Positions 1 through 7,881 of a stretch of DNA of 13,946 nt are shown here, piece after piece. The notes under the pieces were generated by a model. The model saw only the letters and a program-made list of their open reading frames with translations, was not told where the DNA came from and searched no databases. Both the position numbers and the translations under genes were made by a program. This DNA comes from Betaproteobacteria bacterium (lineage in GTDB: Bacteria > Pseudomonadota > Gammaproteobacteria > Burkholderiales > Casimicrobiaceae), in NCBI GenBank assembly GCA_005889025.1, contig VBCZ01000191.1, positions 1-13,946 on the forward strand, read 5' to 3'. The stretch's first letter is position 1. Every line of letters starts with the position of its first letter.

Positions 1-750
1 CACGAACGATCCGGCCGCGGCGTAGGTTGACGCCGTCGCGCTGCTCCCCAGGTACCAGCCGATCGCGAGACGACCTGCGTTGAACAGCACGGCGGTCAAG
101 AGTGCGCCAGCCCAGACGTCGCGCCACGCGATCTTCACATAGGGCAGCCACTTGAAAAGGATCGCAAAGAGGACGGTGAAGACGACGATCGAGAGCGCAA
201 AATCGAGCACGAAGAGCGTTCGGGCATTGGATACCGAGATGCGCCATTGATGCGCGAGCGCCGCCAGGGTGCTTCCGACGACGAGCGACACGACCAGCAG
301 AAATCCGATACCGAGGATAAGGCCGACCGAAAGCAGCCTCGCGCGCAACATCGACTTCAACCCGCTCTCTTTGCGCGGCGGCGCTTCCCAGATACGGTCG
401 AGATCGTCCTGAAGCTCGACCAGCACCGTCGTCGCGCCGACCAGCAGCACGGCCACCCCGATGACCGTCGCGACCACGCCGGAGCCCTCGGTGGAGGCCG
501 CCACCAGTAACTTCTCCAGAGCGTCGGCACCGACCGGGCCGAGCAGGGCGCCGAGCTGCGCACTGACTGCGCCTCTCGCCGCGTCAACCCCGAAGATCAT
601 TCCCGCCACGGCGATCACGATGATCAGCAGCGGTGCCAGCGAAAAAGCGCTGTAAAAGGCCAGCGCCGCGCCCATGCTGGCTGCGCGATCGTTCGACCAT
701 GCCGCGGCGGCCTGCTTGAGCAGCGACAGGTACGGTGGGATTCCACGCAT
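1..750 (-). CDS. YihY/BrkB family inner-membrane protein (N-terminal 250 residues, runs off the window edge)
   Basis: The minus-strand frame opens at ATG 750-748 and stays open to base 1, so 250 residues are present and the C-terminus lies outside. A GGAG at 764-761 sits 10 nt upstream of the ATG. The N-terminus (MRGIPPYLSLLKQAA) leads into a conserved block ending in AALAFYSAFSLAPLL, followed by several long hydrophobic segments. Near the cut end is STYAAAGSFV, matching the YGAAGS block of the family. These are hallmarks of the YihY/BrkB family, once misnamed ribonuclease BN, which are multi-pass inner-membrane proteins of uncertain function. A charged cytoplasmic loop (about residues 110-135, LQDDLDRIWEAPPRKE) separates the early and middle membrane segments. 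The gene is divergent from the SDR gene, with 192 nt between the starts. The family call is secure but the role is unknown. Confidence 0.88.
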   Translation of the reverse strand, partial: MRGIPPYLSLLKQAAAAWSNDRAASMGAALAFYSAFSLAPLLIIVIAVAGMIFGVDAARGAVSAQLGALLGPVGADALEKLLVAASTEGSGVVATVIGVAVLLVGATTVLVELQDDLDRIWEAPPRKESGLKSMLRARLLSVGLILGIGFLLVVSLVVGSTLAALAHQWRISVSNARTLFVLDFALSIVVFTVLFAILFKWLPYVKIAWRDVWAGALLTAVLFNAGRLAIGWYLGSSATASTYAAAGSFV

Positions 751-942
751 GCGCTTCACACTCCTAATCGAGTTTCCGCGATATCGCGGTTCAACTCAAG
801 CATGAAAGAGGCCCGCGAGCGACGGCGCTCGAATTGGCCGCCCTCCCTGCCTTCACACCTGGTGCGCGATCCATGTTGCCGGCTATGCAAGCCTGACGCA
901 CAAGCACGCTGCAAGTTTGGCCATATACTAAAGGCTGCCACC

Positions 943-1758
943 ATGAACCCGGCTAAGACCATCGATTACGCCAAGCTGTTCGATCTCTCGGACCGGGTCG
1001 CGCTTGTCGTCGGAGGGGGCTCGGGCATCGGGCAGGCGGGCGCCGAGGGACTGGCCGCGCTGGGCGCGAAGCTCATCGTCGCCGACGTGGTCGAGCCCGA
1101 CGCGCACGGCGTTGCCGAGCGCATTCGCGCCGCGGGCGGCGCCGCAACCGCGCTTCATGTCGACGTTCGGGACACGGCGAGCGTCGAGACAATGATCGCA
1201 AACGTCATGCGGCAGCATGGAAAGCTCGATTTCGCGCTGACCACGCCCGCCGTGAACCTGCGCAAGCGCCTCCTCGACTATTCCGAAGAGGAGTTCGATC
1301 GGGTCGTCGAGCTCAACCTCAAGGGAACATTCCGCGTTGCGCGTGTCTGCGCGCGTCCGATGATGGAGCGCAAACGCGGGAGCATGGTTCTGATGTCATC
1401 GATTCGCGCGTTGAATGTCGAGCCCGGTCAGAGCATCTACGCGTCGACCAAGGCCGCGATCGCGCAGCTCACCCGGGGCCTCGCGGTCGAGCTCGGTCCC
1501 CACGGTGTGCGCGTCAATGCGCTCGCGCCGGGGATCGTGGCGACGCCCCTGACGCAGCCCATCACCAGCAATCCGGTCTGGAATGAGGCGTATGCGAAGC
1601 GCACCGCGCTCGGCCGGTGGGCCGAGCCGGAGGAGATGGCCGGGCCGATCATGTTTTTGGCGTCCGACGCGAGCAGCTATCTGACCGGCACGACGATATT
1701 CGCCGACGCGGGTTGGACGGCCATCGACGGGCGATTCGAGCCGCAGCTGAAGACGTAA
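943..1758 (+). CDS. SDR family NAD(P)-dependent oxidoreductase, 271 aa
   Basis: A classical short-chain dehydrogenase/reductase with a Rossmann fold. ATG 943 is chosen because AAGG at 931-934 lies 8 nt upstream and the family's usual N-terminus (LFDLSDRVALVV) begins just after it; the frame stays open to 802, but those 47 codons do not look SDR-like. The nucleotide-binding loop GGGSGIG is at residues 24-30, preceded by Val23 where Thr is usual. Asp48 ends the second strand, which favours NAD(H). The catalytic tetrad is complete: Asn125 (LNLKG), Ser153, Tyr166 and Lys170 (YASTK). The usual NNAG block is replaced by TPAVN (101-105). The C-terminal LTGTTIFADAGW block is typical. The substrate cannot be told from sequence. 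It is transcribed alone and converges on the CHASE3 kinase with 42 nt between the stops. Confidence 0.9.
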   Translation: MNPAKTIDYAKLFDLSDRVALVVGGGSGIGQAGAEGLAALGAKLIVADVVEPDAHGVAERIRAAGGAATALHVDVRDTASVETMIANVMRQHGKLDFALTTPAVNLRKRLLDYSEEEFDRVVELNLKGTFRVARVCARPMMERKRGSMVLMSSIRALNVEPGQSIYASTKAAIAQLTRGLAVELGPHGVRVNALAPGIVATPLTQPITSNPVWNEAYAKRTALGRWAEPEEMAGPIMFLASDASSYLTGTTIFADAGWTAIDGRFEPQLKT

Positions 1759-1800
1759 CGTTATTGTTCCGACTGTCGCGAAAGGGGGCGATACGAGGGT

Positions 1801-3387
1801 TTATCCCGAGGCGAGGCCGGTAGCCGTATTCGCCGGTATACGCAGCTCGACCACGGTGCCTTTGCCGTCGCGTCGCGATCCGACCGTGAGACTGCCACCG
1901 AGGTAACGCGCACGCTCCCGCATTCCTATCATGCCCATAGAGGCGCGCGAGCGATCCGACACGTTGACAATGCCTCTTCCGTCGTCGCTCACCGAGAGCG
2001 TCAGCATGTCACCGGCGACGCGCGCCGTGATCTCGGCACCTGTCGCACCGGCATGCCTGGCAATGTTGGTCAGCGATTCCTGGACGATGCGATAGAGTGA
2101 AATCGCCCGCTCCTCATCGACCTTGTCGACCGACGCATCCATCGTGCACCGGCACGGGATGCCGGCGTGCTTTGAAAACTCCTGAGCGAGCGACTCGATC
2201 GCGGCGCGCAAGCCGAGCGAATCCAGCACCGTCGGACGAAGCGAATGCACCAGGCGCCGCTGCTGTTGCACCGAGGCTTGCACGACTTCGTGCATCCCTT
2301 CGATCAGTTCGATCGGCGCGGTCTTTCCTTCCAGAGCTGTTCTCCGAAGCCGGGCAATGTCCTGCGACAGCAAGGTCAGACTGCTTCCAAGCTCGTCGTG
2401 CAGCTCATGCGCGATGCGGGCGCGCTCCTCCTCGCGCACCGTGAGCAGGTGTCTGGACAACTCGCCGAGTTGGCTTGCACGCGCTTCGGCGGTTTCCTCG
2501 AGCTGCGTCTCCTTGGCATGCGCGCGGCTGAAATGCCTGAGCACGAGCACGCCCAAACCCAAGAGGACGATCGCCGAGACAAACCCTGTCACAGTTGTAA
2601 AAACGGCGGCCCGCTCCACGGAGCGAAACAGCGCGACGCGGCGCGCCTCGACGTCGGGCTCGAGCTCATTCACGCGCATCTGTACAAGCGCACGGATTGC
2701 CTCCATGGTTTCTCTGCCGGTGTCGTTGGTGACGAGCGCGAGCGCAGCCTGCGGACCCGACGCCTTGTATAGAGCGATGCTGCGGGCAAGCTCGTCCTGC
2801 TTGGCCTGCGCGAGCCTCGCCAGGGTTTGATAGTCGGCACGATCGCGCTCGGTCAAGTCGAAGCTCTGCTGGAGCTCGGCCGACGCCGTCTGCAGGCGCT
2901 CGATAGCGCTGTTGTACGGCGCAAGATAATCGTCGCGGCCGGTGAGCAGGTATCCGCGCTGTCCGGTTTCGGCATCGACCAGAAGTTGCTGCACTGCAAG
3001 CAGACGTGCGGTTGCCACGCGCGTGCGCCGCACACCTTCGGCCAGCTGCCTTGTCTCCAGAACAAGACGATGCACCAGCACGGCGTCGAGGATGATCGCC
3101 AGCAACGCGATCGCAAACGCGATGCCTATCGGTAGCGGAACCGGCCCGTGCGTCTTGCGCGGCGGCTCCCGCCCGGGTACCGTCGTCGTCACGTGCGCTC
3201 GCGAACCGATCCGCGCTCCGGTTTGCAACCGAAAGGGCGAAGTCGGCAGGCGAGCCGTCGTTGTCGATGTCGGTCCATGCGATTGACGTTCGGATCCTGC
3301 AGTTGCTGTCCCCGCCGGGCTTTTTCGGCGCCGCGGAAACGAGCGTCCGGTTGAAAATCGATTATGCCACCCACCGCATCGAGGCAA
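1801..3387 (-). CDS. CHASE3-domain sensor histidine kinase (HisKA_3 / NarX-DesK-like class)
   Basis: With the ATG at 3387 the protein is 528 aa. The first 65 or so residues are low-complexity and basic, so the true start may be internal, for example GTG 3192, although no convincing Shine-Dalgarno was found for it. Domains with the long numbering: membrane segment 84-105; periplasmic CHASE3 about 110-255 with the diagnostic AETGQRGYLLTG (139-150); second membrane segment about 260-283; HisKA_3 dimerisation region with phospho-acceptor His330 in ARIAHELHDELG; HATPase_c with N-box QESLTNIARHA (436-446), G1 DDGRGI (468-473) and G2 GMIGMRERA (485-493). By family it autophosphorylates in response to an extracytoplasmic cue and passes phosphate to a NarL/FixJ-type regulator. 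None is adjacent, so it appears orphaned here. It is divergent from the HAMP-array kinase and may share its regulatory region. Confidence 0.88.
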   Translation of the reverse strand: MPRCGGWHNRFSTGRSFPRRRKSPAGTATAGSERQSHGPTSTTTARLPTSPFRLQTGARIGSRAHVTTTVPGREPPRKTHGPVPLPIGIAFAIALLAIILDAVLVHRLVLETRQLAEGVRRTRVATARLLAVQQLLVDAETGQRGYLLTGRDDYLAPYNSAIERLQTASAELQQSFDLTERDRADYQTLARLAQAKQDELARSIALYKASGPQAALALVTNDTGRETMEAIRALVQMRVNELEPDVEARRVALFRSVERAAVFTTVTGFVSAIVLLGLGVLVLRHFSRAHAKETQLEETAEARASQLGELSRHLLTVREEERARIAHELHDELGSSLTLLSQDIARLRRTALEGKTAPIELIEGMHEVVQASVQQQRRLVHSLRPTVLDSLGLRAAIESLAQEFSKHAGIPCRCTMDASVDKVDEERAISLYRIVQESLTNIARHAGATGAEITARVAGDMLTLSVSDDGRGIVNVSDRSRASMGMIGMRERARYLGGSLTVGSRRDGKGTVVELRIPANTATGLASG

Positions 3388-3573
3388 ACAAGGAATGGTG
3401 CAGAATGATGATTGTGTGTCACGACTTCAGCGCGTCTTGTAATATTTACAAACACCGAATACGTCAACTATATAGCGTCGAGTTTTTTCGATCATCGCGC
3501 GCAGAAATTCTGATGCATAATTTCTCGTCTTAGCAGCGGACGTGAAACAAGTACGTCTGCATTGGAGGCCGTC
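3388..3573. promoter_or_regulatory. Divergent intergenic region between the CHASE3 kinase and the HAMP-array kinase
   Basis: This 186-nt stretch is visibly AT-richer than its surroundings and must carry the promoters of both divergent kinase genes; it extends to about 380 nt if the CHASE3 kinase starts at GTG 3192. A CATAAT at 3516-3521, preceded by TG at 3511-3512, could be a plus-strand -10 element, but no good -35 was found at the right spacing. A further CATAAT lies on the minus strand at about 3365-3360, inside the long version of the CHASE3 ORF. If that is the real -10, translation must begin downstream of 3387. No convincing ORF lies here. Confidence 0.4.
3503..3525. promoter_or_regulatory. 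Dyad, possible operator
   Basis: AGAAATT at 3503-3509 is the exact reverse complement of AATTTCT at 3519-3525, with 9 nt between the arms. The dyad covers the candidate -10 hexamer CATAAT (3516-3521) and lies about 50 nt upstream of the HAMP-array kinase start. The position and size fit an operator for a dimeric regulator, but 7-bp arms in AT-rich DNA can arise by chance. Confidence 0.25.
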
Positions 3574-4380
3574 ATGCAAGTTGTCGAACGCTCCGTCGCC
3601 CCATCGGATGAGATGACGGAAATCCTTGGCGCGCTCAACGCGCTCAAGCGGGGAGACACCGAGGTCCGCCTGCCGGTGGAATGGACCGGAGTTGCCGGCC
3701 GCATCGCCGACGTCTTCAACGAAGTGGTCGACCGCAACCAGCGCATGGCGCAAGAGCTCGAACGGCTGTCAAAAGTCGTCGGCAAGGAAGGCAAGCTCGG
3801 CAAGCGCGGCACGGTCGGCGATGTCACGGGTTTCTGGCGAGACTCCATCGATGCCGTCAATCTGCTCATAGACGACTTGGTGCATCCGACCAGCGAAACC
3901 GCGCGCGTCATCGGCGCCGTCGCGCAGGGTGATCTGTCGCAGACCATGGCGCTCGAAGTCGACGGAGTGCCGCTGCAGGGCGAGTTTCTGCGCACCGCGA
4001 AAACGGTGAACAAGATGGTCGATCAGCTCGGATCGTTTGCCGCCGAAGTGACGCGCGTTGCGCGCGAGGTCGGAACCGAAGGGAAATTGGGCGGACAGGC
4101 CAAGGTGAAGGGTGTCGCGGGAACTTGGAAGGACCTCACCGAAAGCGTGAACTCCATGGCGTCGAACCTGACCGCCCAGGTGCGCAACATCGCCGATGTG
4201 ACGACTGCAGTCGCGACCGGCGACTTGTCGAAGAAGATCACGGTGGACGTCAAGGGCGAGATCCTCGAGCTCAAGAACACCATCAACACGATGGTCGATC
4301 AGCTTCGCTCGTTTGCGCCGAGGGCATACTCAGTGGACAGGCGGACGTGCGCGGCGTCGCCGGAACGTGGAAGGACCTGA
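3574..4380 (+). CDS. Fragment 1 of HAMP-array hybrid kinase: N-terminus and first HAMP units
   Basis: The true start of the kinase is ATG 3574, directed by GGAGG at 3564-3568; the TTG at 3562 overlaps that ribosome binding site and is rejected. Of 268 residues, 1-248 are homologous sequence: a short leader, a divergent N-terminal HAMP-like segment (LKRGDTEVRLPVEWTGVAGR), then the modules EGKLGKRGTVGDVTGFW, AQGDLSQTMALEVDG, EGKLGGQAKVKGVAGTWKDL and ATGDLSKKITVDVKGE. The lead-in unit is 15 nt longer (291 nt) than the later ones because of the five-residue insertion in VDGVPLQGEF. After SFA at 4317 the frame is lost and 20 meaningless residues lead to TGA at 4378-4380. HAMP arrays relay signals as alternating helical states. 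This fragment alone has no catalytic domain. Confidence 0.75.
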   Translation: MQVVERSVAPSDEMTEILGALNALKRGDTEVRLPVEWTGVAGRIADVFNEVVDRNQRMAQELERLSKVVGKEGKLGKRGTVGDVTGFWRDSIDAVNLLIDDLVHPTSETARVIGAVAQGDLSQTMALEVDGVPLQGEFLRTAKTVNKMVDQLGSFAAEVTRVAREVGTEGKLGGQAKVKGVAGTWKDLTESVNSMASNLTAQVRNIADVTTAVATGDLSKKITVDVKGEILELKNTINTMVDQLRSFAPRAYSVDRRTCAASPERGRT

Positions 4381-5640
4381 CCGACAGCGTTAACTTCATG
4401 GCGTCCAACCTGACAGGTCAGGTGCGCAATATCGCCGACGTGACCAAGGCGGTGGCAAGCGGCGATCTGTCGAAGAAGATCACGGTTGACGTGAAGGGAG
4501 AAATTCTCGAGCTCAAAGCCACGATCAACACCATGGTGGACCAGCTTGGTTCGTTCGCGTCAGAAGTCACACGGGTAGCGCGGGAGGTGGGAACCGAAGG
4601 ACGCCTCGGCGGACAAGCCAACGTGCAGGGTGTCGCCGGCACGTGGAAGGATTTGACCGAGAGCGTGAACTCGATGGCGTCGAACTTGACGGCGCAGGTG
4701 CGAAACATCGCCGAGGTGACAACCGCAGTTGCGACCGGCGACTTGTCGAAGAAGATCACGGTAGACGTCAAGGGCGAGATTCTCGAGCTCAAGAACACCA
4801 TAAACACCATGGTGGACCAGCTCCGGTCGTTTGCGGCGGAAGTGACGCGCGTTGCGCGCGAGGTCGGAACCGAAGGGAAATTGGGCGGACAGGCCGATGT
4901 GCAGGGTGTCGCGGGCACATGGAAAGACCTCACCGACAGCGTGAACTCGATGGCGTCGAACCTCACGGGTCAGGTGCGCAACATCGCCGATGTGACGACT
5001 GCAGTCGCGACCGGCGACTTGTCGAAGAAGATCACGGTGGACGTCAAGGGCGAGATCCTCGAGCTCAAGAACACCATCAACACGATGGTCGATCAGCTTC
5101 GCTCGTTTGCGTCTGAAGTCACCCGCGTGCGAGGGCATTCTCGGCGGACAGGCGGACGTGCGCGGCGTCGCCGGAACGTGGAAGGACCTGACCGATAGCG
5201 TGAACTTCATGGCCGGGAACTTGACCAGTCAGGTACGCGGCATTGCCAAGGTCGTGACCGCTGTGGCGAACGGCAATCTCGAGCAAAAACTCACCGTCGC
5301 GGCCAAGGGCGAGATTGCGGCTTTGACCGACACCATCAACAGCATGATCGATACGCTGGCGACATTCGCCGACCAGGTGACGACCGTGGCGCGCGAGGTG
5401 GGCGTCGAAGGCAAGCTCGGCGGCCAGGCAAAGGTGCCGGGTGCATCGGGAACGTGGAAAGGTCTGACCGAAAACGTCAACCAGCTCGCTGCGAATCTGA
5501 CGACCCAGGTGCGAGCGATCGCCGAAGTCGCGACCGCGGTGACGCAAGGCGACCTGACGCGTTCGATCACGGTCGAGGCTCGCGGCGAAGTGGCCGCGCT
5601 CAAGGACACGACAAACGAGATGATTCGCAACCTGCGCGAC
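3780..5640 (+). repeat. Tandem 276-nt coding repeats (92-residue HAMP units)
   Basis: The codon aligned with the second residue of the TVDVKGE motif occurs at 4243, 4485, 4761, 5037, 5296 and 5572, giving spacings of 242, 276, 276, 259 and 276 nt. The two short spacings are the 34-nt and 17-nt deletions. A more divergent copy at 3952 precedes them (291 nt spacing). Identity between units is very high at the DNA level: 4177-4317 equals 4971-5111 over 141 nt, and a stretch of nearly 60 nt starting at GAAGTGACGCGCGTTGCG recurs in both the 4045 and 4840 regions. Such identity, including synonymous sites, implies recent duplication or gene conversion, and it also makes short-read assembly unreliable here. 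Confidence 0.9.
4320..5198 (+). CDS. Fragment 2 of HAMP-array hybrid kinase: central HAMP units
   Basis: Homologous sequence runs from GAG 4320 (EGILSGQADVRGVAG) to about 5126; the remaining residues before the stop at 5198 are out of frame. There is no natural start: the open frame extends back to TTG 4125 only because it is a shadow of fragment 1, and the first in-frame ATG inside the homologous part is 4398. It carries three GDLSKKITVDVKGE modules (about 4461, 4737 and 5013) alternating with three EG(I/R/K)L(S/G)GQA modules. The motif positions 4485, 4761 and 5037 are spaced exactly 276 nt apart. Bases 4971-5111 are identical to 4177-4317. The fragment would be translated only if both ends are assembly errors. 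Confidence 0.65.
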   Translation, partial: EGILSGQADVRGVAGTWKDLTDSVNFMASNLTGQVRNIADVTKAVASGDLSKKITVDVKGEILELKATINTMVDQLGSFASEVTRVAREVGTEGRLGGQANVQGVAGTWKDLTESVNSMASNLTAQVRNIAEVTTAVATGDLSKKITVDVKGEILELKNTINTMVDQLRSFAAEVTRVAREVGTEGKLGGQADVQGVAGTWKDLTDSVNSMASNLTGQVRNIADVTTAVATGDLSKKITVDVKGEILELKNTINTMVDQLRSFASEVTRVRGHSRRTGGRARRRRNVEGPDR

Positions 5641-7881
5641 ACGACGCGGAAGAACACCGAGCAGGACTGGCTGAAGACCAATCTCGCCAAGTTCAGCCGG
5701 ATGTTGCAGGGACAAAAGGATTTGAACACCGTCGGTCGATTGATTCTGGCCGAGCTGGCGCCCGTGGTCAGCGCGCAGCACGCGCTGTTTTACGTGCTCG
5801 ATTCGAGCGGCTCGCATCCAGGGCTTACGCTGCTCGCAAGCTACGGAGGCAAGGGACAAAGCGCGCTCGGCAGCAGGCTGGATGTCGGTGAAGGCCTGGT
5901 CGGGCAGTGCGCCGCCGAGAAGGAAAAGATCCTGCTGTCCAACGTCCCTCTCGACTACATCAAGATCTTCTCGGGCCTGGGCGCGGCGCCGCCGCAGAAC
6001 ATTCTGGTGCTGCCGGTGATTTTCGAAGGACAGGTCCGCGGCGTGCTGGAGCTCGCGTCGTTCGAGCGCTTCAGCCCGACCCACGAGGCGTTCCTCGATC
6101 AGCTGACGGAAAGCATCGGCATCGTGATCAACACCATCGAGGCTAATACGCGCACCGAGGACCTCCTGAAGCAGTCGCAGTCGCTTGCGCAAGAGCTGCA
6201 AAGCCGGCAGCAGGAGCTGCAGCAGACCAACCAGGAGCTGGAGGACAAGGCGGGATTGCTCGCGCACCAGAACCAGGAAGTCGAACGCAAGAACCAGGAA
6301 GTCGAGCAGGCGCGCAAGGCGCTCGAGGAAAAGGCGGACCAGCTTGCGCTTACCTCGAAGTACAAGTCGGAATTCCTCGCCAACATGTCGCACGAGCTGC
6401 GAACGCCGCTCAACAGCTTGCTGATCCTGTCCGACCAGCTATGCAGGAACGCCGAGGGCAATCTCTCGGCAAGGCAGGTCGAGTTCGCCAAAACGATCCA
6501 TGCTTCCGGGAACGACCTGCTCATGCTCATCAACGACATTCTCGATCTGTCGAAGATCGAGTCGGGCACCGTCGTGGTCGACCCGAGCGATCTATCGCTC
6601 GAGGACTTGCGGCGTTACGTCGAGCGCACTTTCCGGCACGTCGCGGAAGTGAAGAACGTCGACTTCTACATACGCCTGGATCCCCAGTTGCCGAAGACGA
6701 TGTTTGCCGACGTCAAACGTCTGCAGCAAGTGCTCAAGAATCTCCTGTCGAACTCGTTCAAGTTCACGCAAGAGGGTCACGTCACGCTGGCTATCGATTC
6801 GGTCAAGAGCGGCTGGAACCCGGACAACGAGAATTTGAATCGCGCATCGGACGTCATCGCCTTCTCGGTGATGGACACCGGCATCGGGATTTCCCCGGAA
6901 AAGCAGCAGATCATTTTCGAGGCATTTCAGCAAGCTGACGGCAGCACCAATCGCAAGTACGGCGGGACGGGCCTGGGATTGGCGATCAGCCGCGAGCTGG
7001 CACGACTGCTCGCCGGTGAGATCCGCCTGGTCAGCGCGCCGCGCGTCGGCAGTACGTTCACGCTGTATTTGCCGCAGATCTACACCTCGCCGCGCTCGAC
7101 GCGAAAGAGCGCGGGAGCGCGGACGGCACTCGAAATCTACGCCAGGCCGTCGCCTTCCGGCGGCGATATCTTTCCGGACAAGGGCGGGAGCGCCGCCGTC
7201 GAGTCTTCGGTACCAGTCGGCGCGCGGGAGGAATCGCTGCCCTCGCCGGGACCGCTGTTCAACGAAGTGGGAGATGATCGAGACGCGATCGGCCTGGACG
7301 AAAATGTGATCCTCATCGTCGAAAATGATGTCGCTTTCGCGCGGTTTCTTCTCGATGTTGCTCGTGAAAAGGGATTCAAGGGCATCGTGACATCGCAGGG
7401 CGTCAGGGCGCTCGCGCTCGCGATGCAGTTCAAGCCGGCGGCGATGACGCTCGATCTTTTCCTACCGGACATCAATGGATGGCGGGTACTCCATCGCATC
7501 AAGAACGACGCAGCGACGCGACATATCCCTGTCGCGGTCATTTCCACCGACGAATCCCGCGAACAGGCCCTGAGTGCCGGTGCGTATGCGTTCGTGTCCA
7601 AGCCGATACAGAGCAAGGAGGTGCTCGACGGCCTTCTCGACAACCTCAACCGGTTGATCCAACGCTCGGAAAAGAACGTGTTGATTGCCTCGGCGGACGC
7701 GGCCACCCGTGACCAGCTGGCCCGGTATCTCGCCGCTGACGATCTCCGCATCTTCACCGTAGGAGACCGAAAGGGCGCACGGGAGATGATCGCCCGCAGT
7801 GGCGCCGATTGTTTAGTGCTCGACGCCGACCTCGCCTGCCGATCATTGTTTACGGCGCCGCCAAGGGAACCCATGCGCTGA
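5131..7881 (+). CDS. Fragment 3 of HAMP-array hybrid kinase: last HAMP units, GAF, coiled coil, HisKA, HATPase, REC1, half of REC2
   Basis: This is the catalytic part. It has no natural start: TTG 5107 is in frame but precedes the break, and ATG 5209 is the first internal ATG. It contains the last HAMP modules (ANGNLEQKLTVAAKGE, TQGDLTRSITVEARGE), a GAF domain (about 5725-6150), a coiled coil of repeated QELQQ/NQEVE motifs, HisKA with ANMSHELRTPLNSL (acceptor His codon 6391-6393), HATPase_c with N-box VLKNLLSNSFKFT, G1 DTGIGI and G2 GGTGLGLAIS, and REC1 whose acceptor is probably the Asp at 7453-7455 (TLDLFLPD) with Lys in SKPIQ. REC2 starts at about 7678 and is cut after LVLDADL at 7833; the last residues to the stop at 7881 are out of frame. 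All kinase motifs are intact, so the kinase would be active if expressed. Confidence 0.85.
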   Translation, partial: EGILGGQADVRGVAGTWKDLTDSVNFMAGNLTSQVRGIAKVVTAVANGNLEQKLTVAAKGEIAALTDTINSMIDTLATFADQVTTVAREVGVEGKLGGQAKVPGASGTWKGLTENVNQLAANLTTQVRAIAEVATAVTQGDLTRSITVEARGEVAALKDTTNEMIRNLRDTTRKNTEQDWLKTNLAKFSRMLQGQKDLNTVGRLILAELAPVVSAQHALFYVLDSSGSHPGLTLLASYGGKGQSALGSRLDVGEGLVGQCAAEKEKILLSNVPLDYIKIFSGLGAAPPQNILVLPVIFEGQVRGVLELASFERFSPTHEAFLDQLTESIGIVINTIEANTRTEDLLKQSQSLAQELQSRQQELQQTNQELEDKAGLLAHQNQEVERKNQEVEQARKALEEKADQLALTSKYKSEFLANMSHELRTPLNSLLILSDQLCRNAEGNLSARQVEFAKTIHASGNDLLMLINDILDLSKIESGTVVVDPSDLSLEDLRRYVERTFRHVAEVKNVDFYIRLDPQLPKTMFADVKRLQQVLKNLLSNSFKFTQEGHVTLAIDSVKSGWNPDNENLNRASDVIAFSVMDTGIGISPEKQQIIFEAFQQADGSTNRKYGGTGLGLAISRELARLLAGEIRLVSAPRVGSTFTLYLPQIYTSPRSTRKSAGARTALEIYARPSPSGGDIFPDKGGSAAVESSVPVGAREESLPSPGPLFNEVGDDRDAIGLDENVILIVENDVAFARFLLDVAREKGFKGIVTSQGVRALALAMQFKPAAMTLDLFLPDINGWRVLHRIKNDAATRHIPVAVISTDESREQALSAGAYAFVSKPIQSKEVLDGLLDNLNRLIQRSEKNVLIASADAATRDQLARYLAADDLRIFTVGDRKGAREMIARSGADCLVLDADLACRSLFTAPPREPMR

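Noticed and set aside
802..942. N-terminal extension of the SDR to ATG 802
   Set aside because: The 47 extra residues do not resemble an SDR N-terminus, and ATG 943 has AAGG at the right distance.
1759..1800. Terminator between the convergent SDR and CHASE3 kinase genes
   Set aside because: Only a 4-bp TCGC/GCGA stem was found and there is no T-tract.
4318..5131. Programmed ribosomal frameshifting to join the HAMP-array fragments
   Set aside because: There is no slippery heptamer, and 34 and 17 nt of expected coding sequence are actually missing, so a frameshift alone would not restore the unit.
4056..5640. CRISPR-like or non-coding tandem repeat
   Set aside because: The 276-nt period is an exact codon multiple, the units are contiguous without spacers, and they encode HAMP modules.
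5119..6393. 424-codon open frame on the minus strand opposite the HAMP/GAF region
   Set aside because: It is the antisense shadow of a clearly homologous kinase in GC-rich DNA, its composition (Leu, Arg, His) is typical of such shadows, and it shows no domain.
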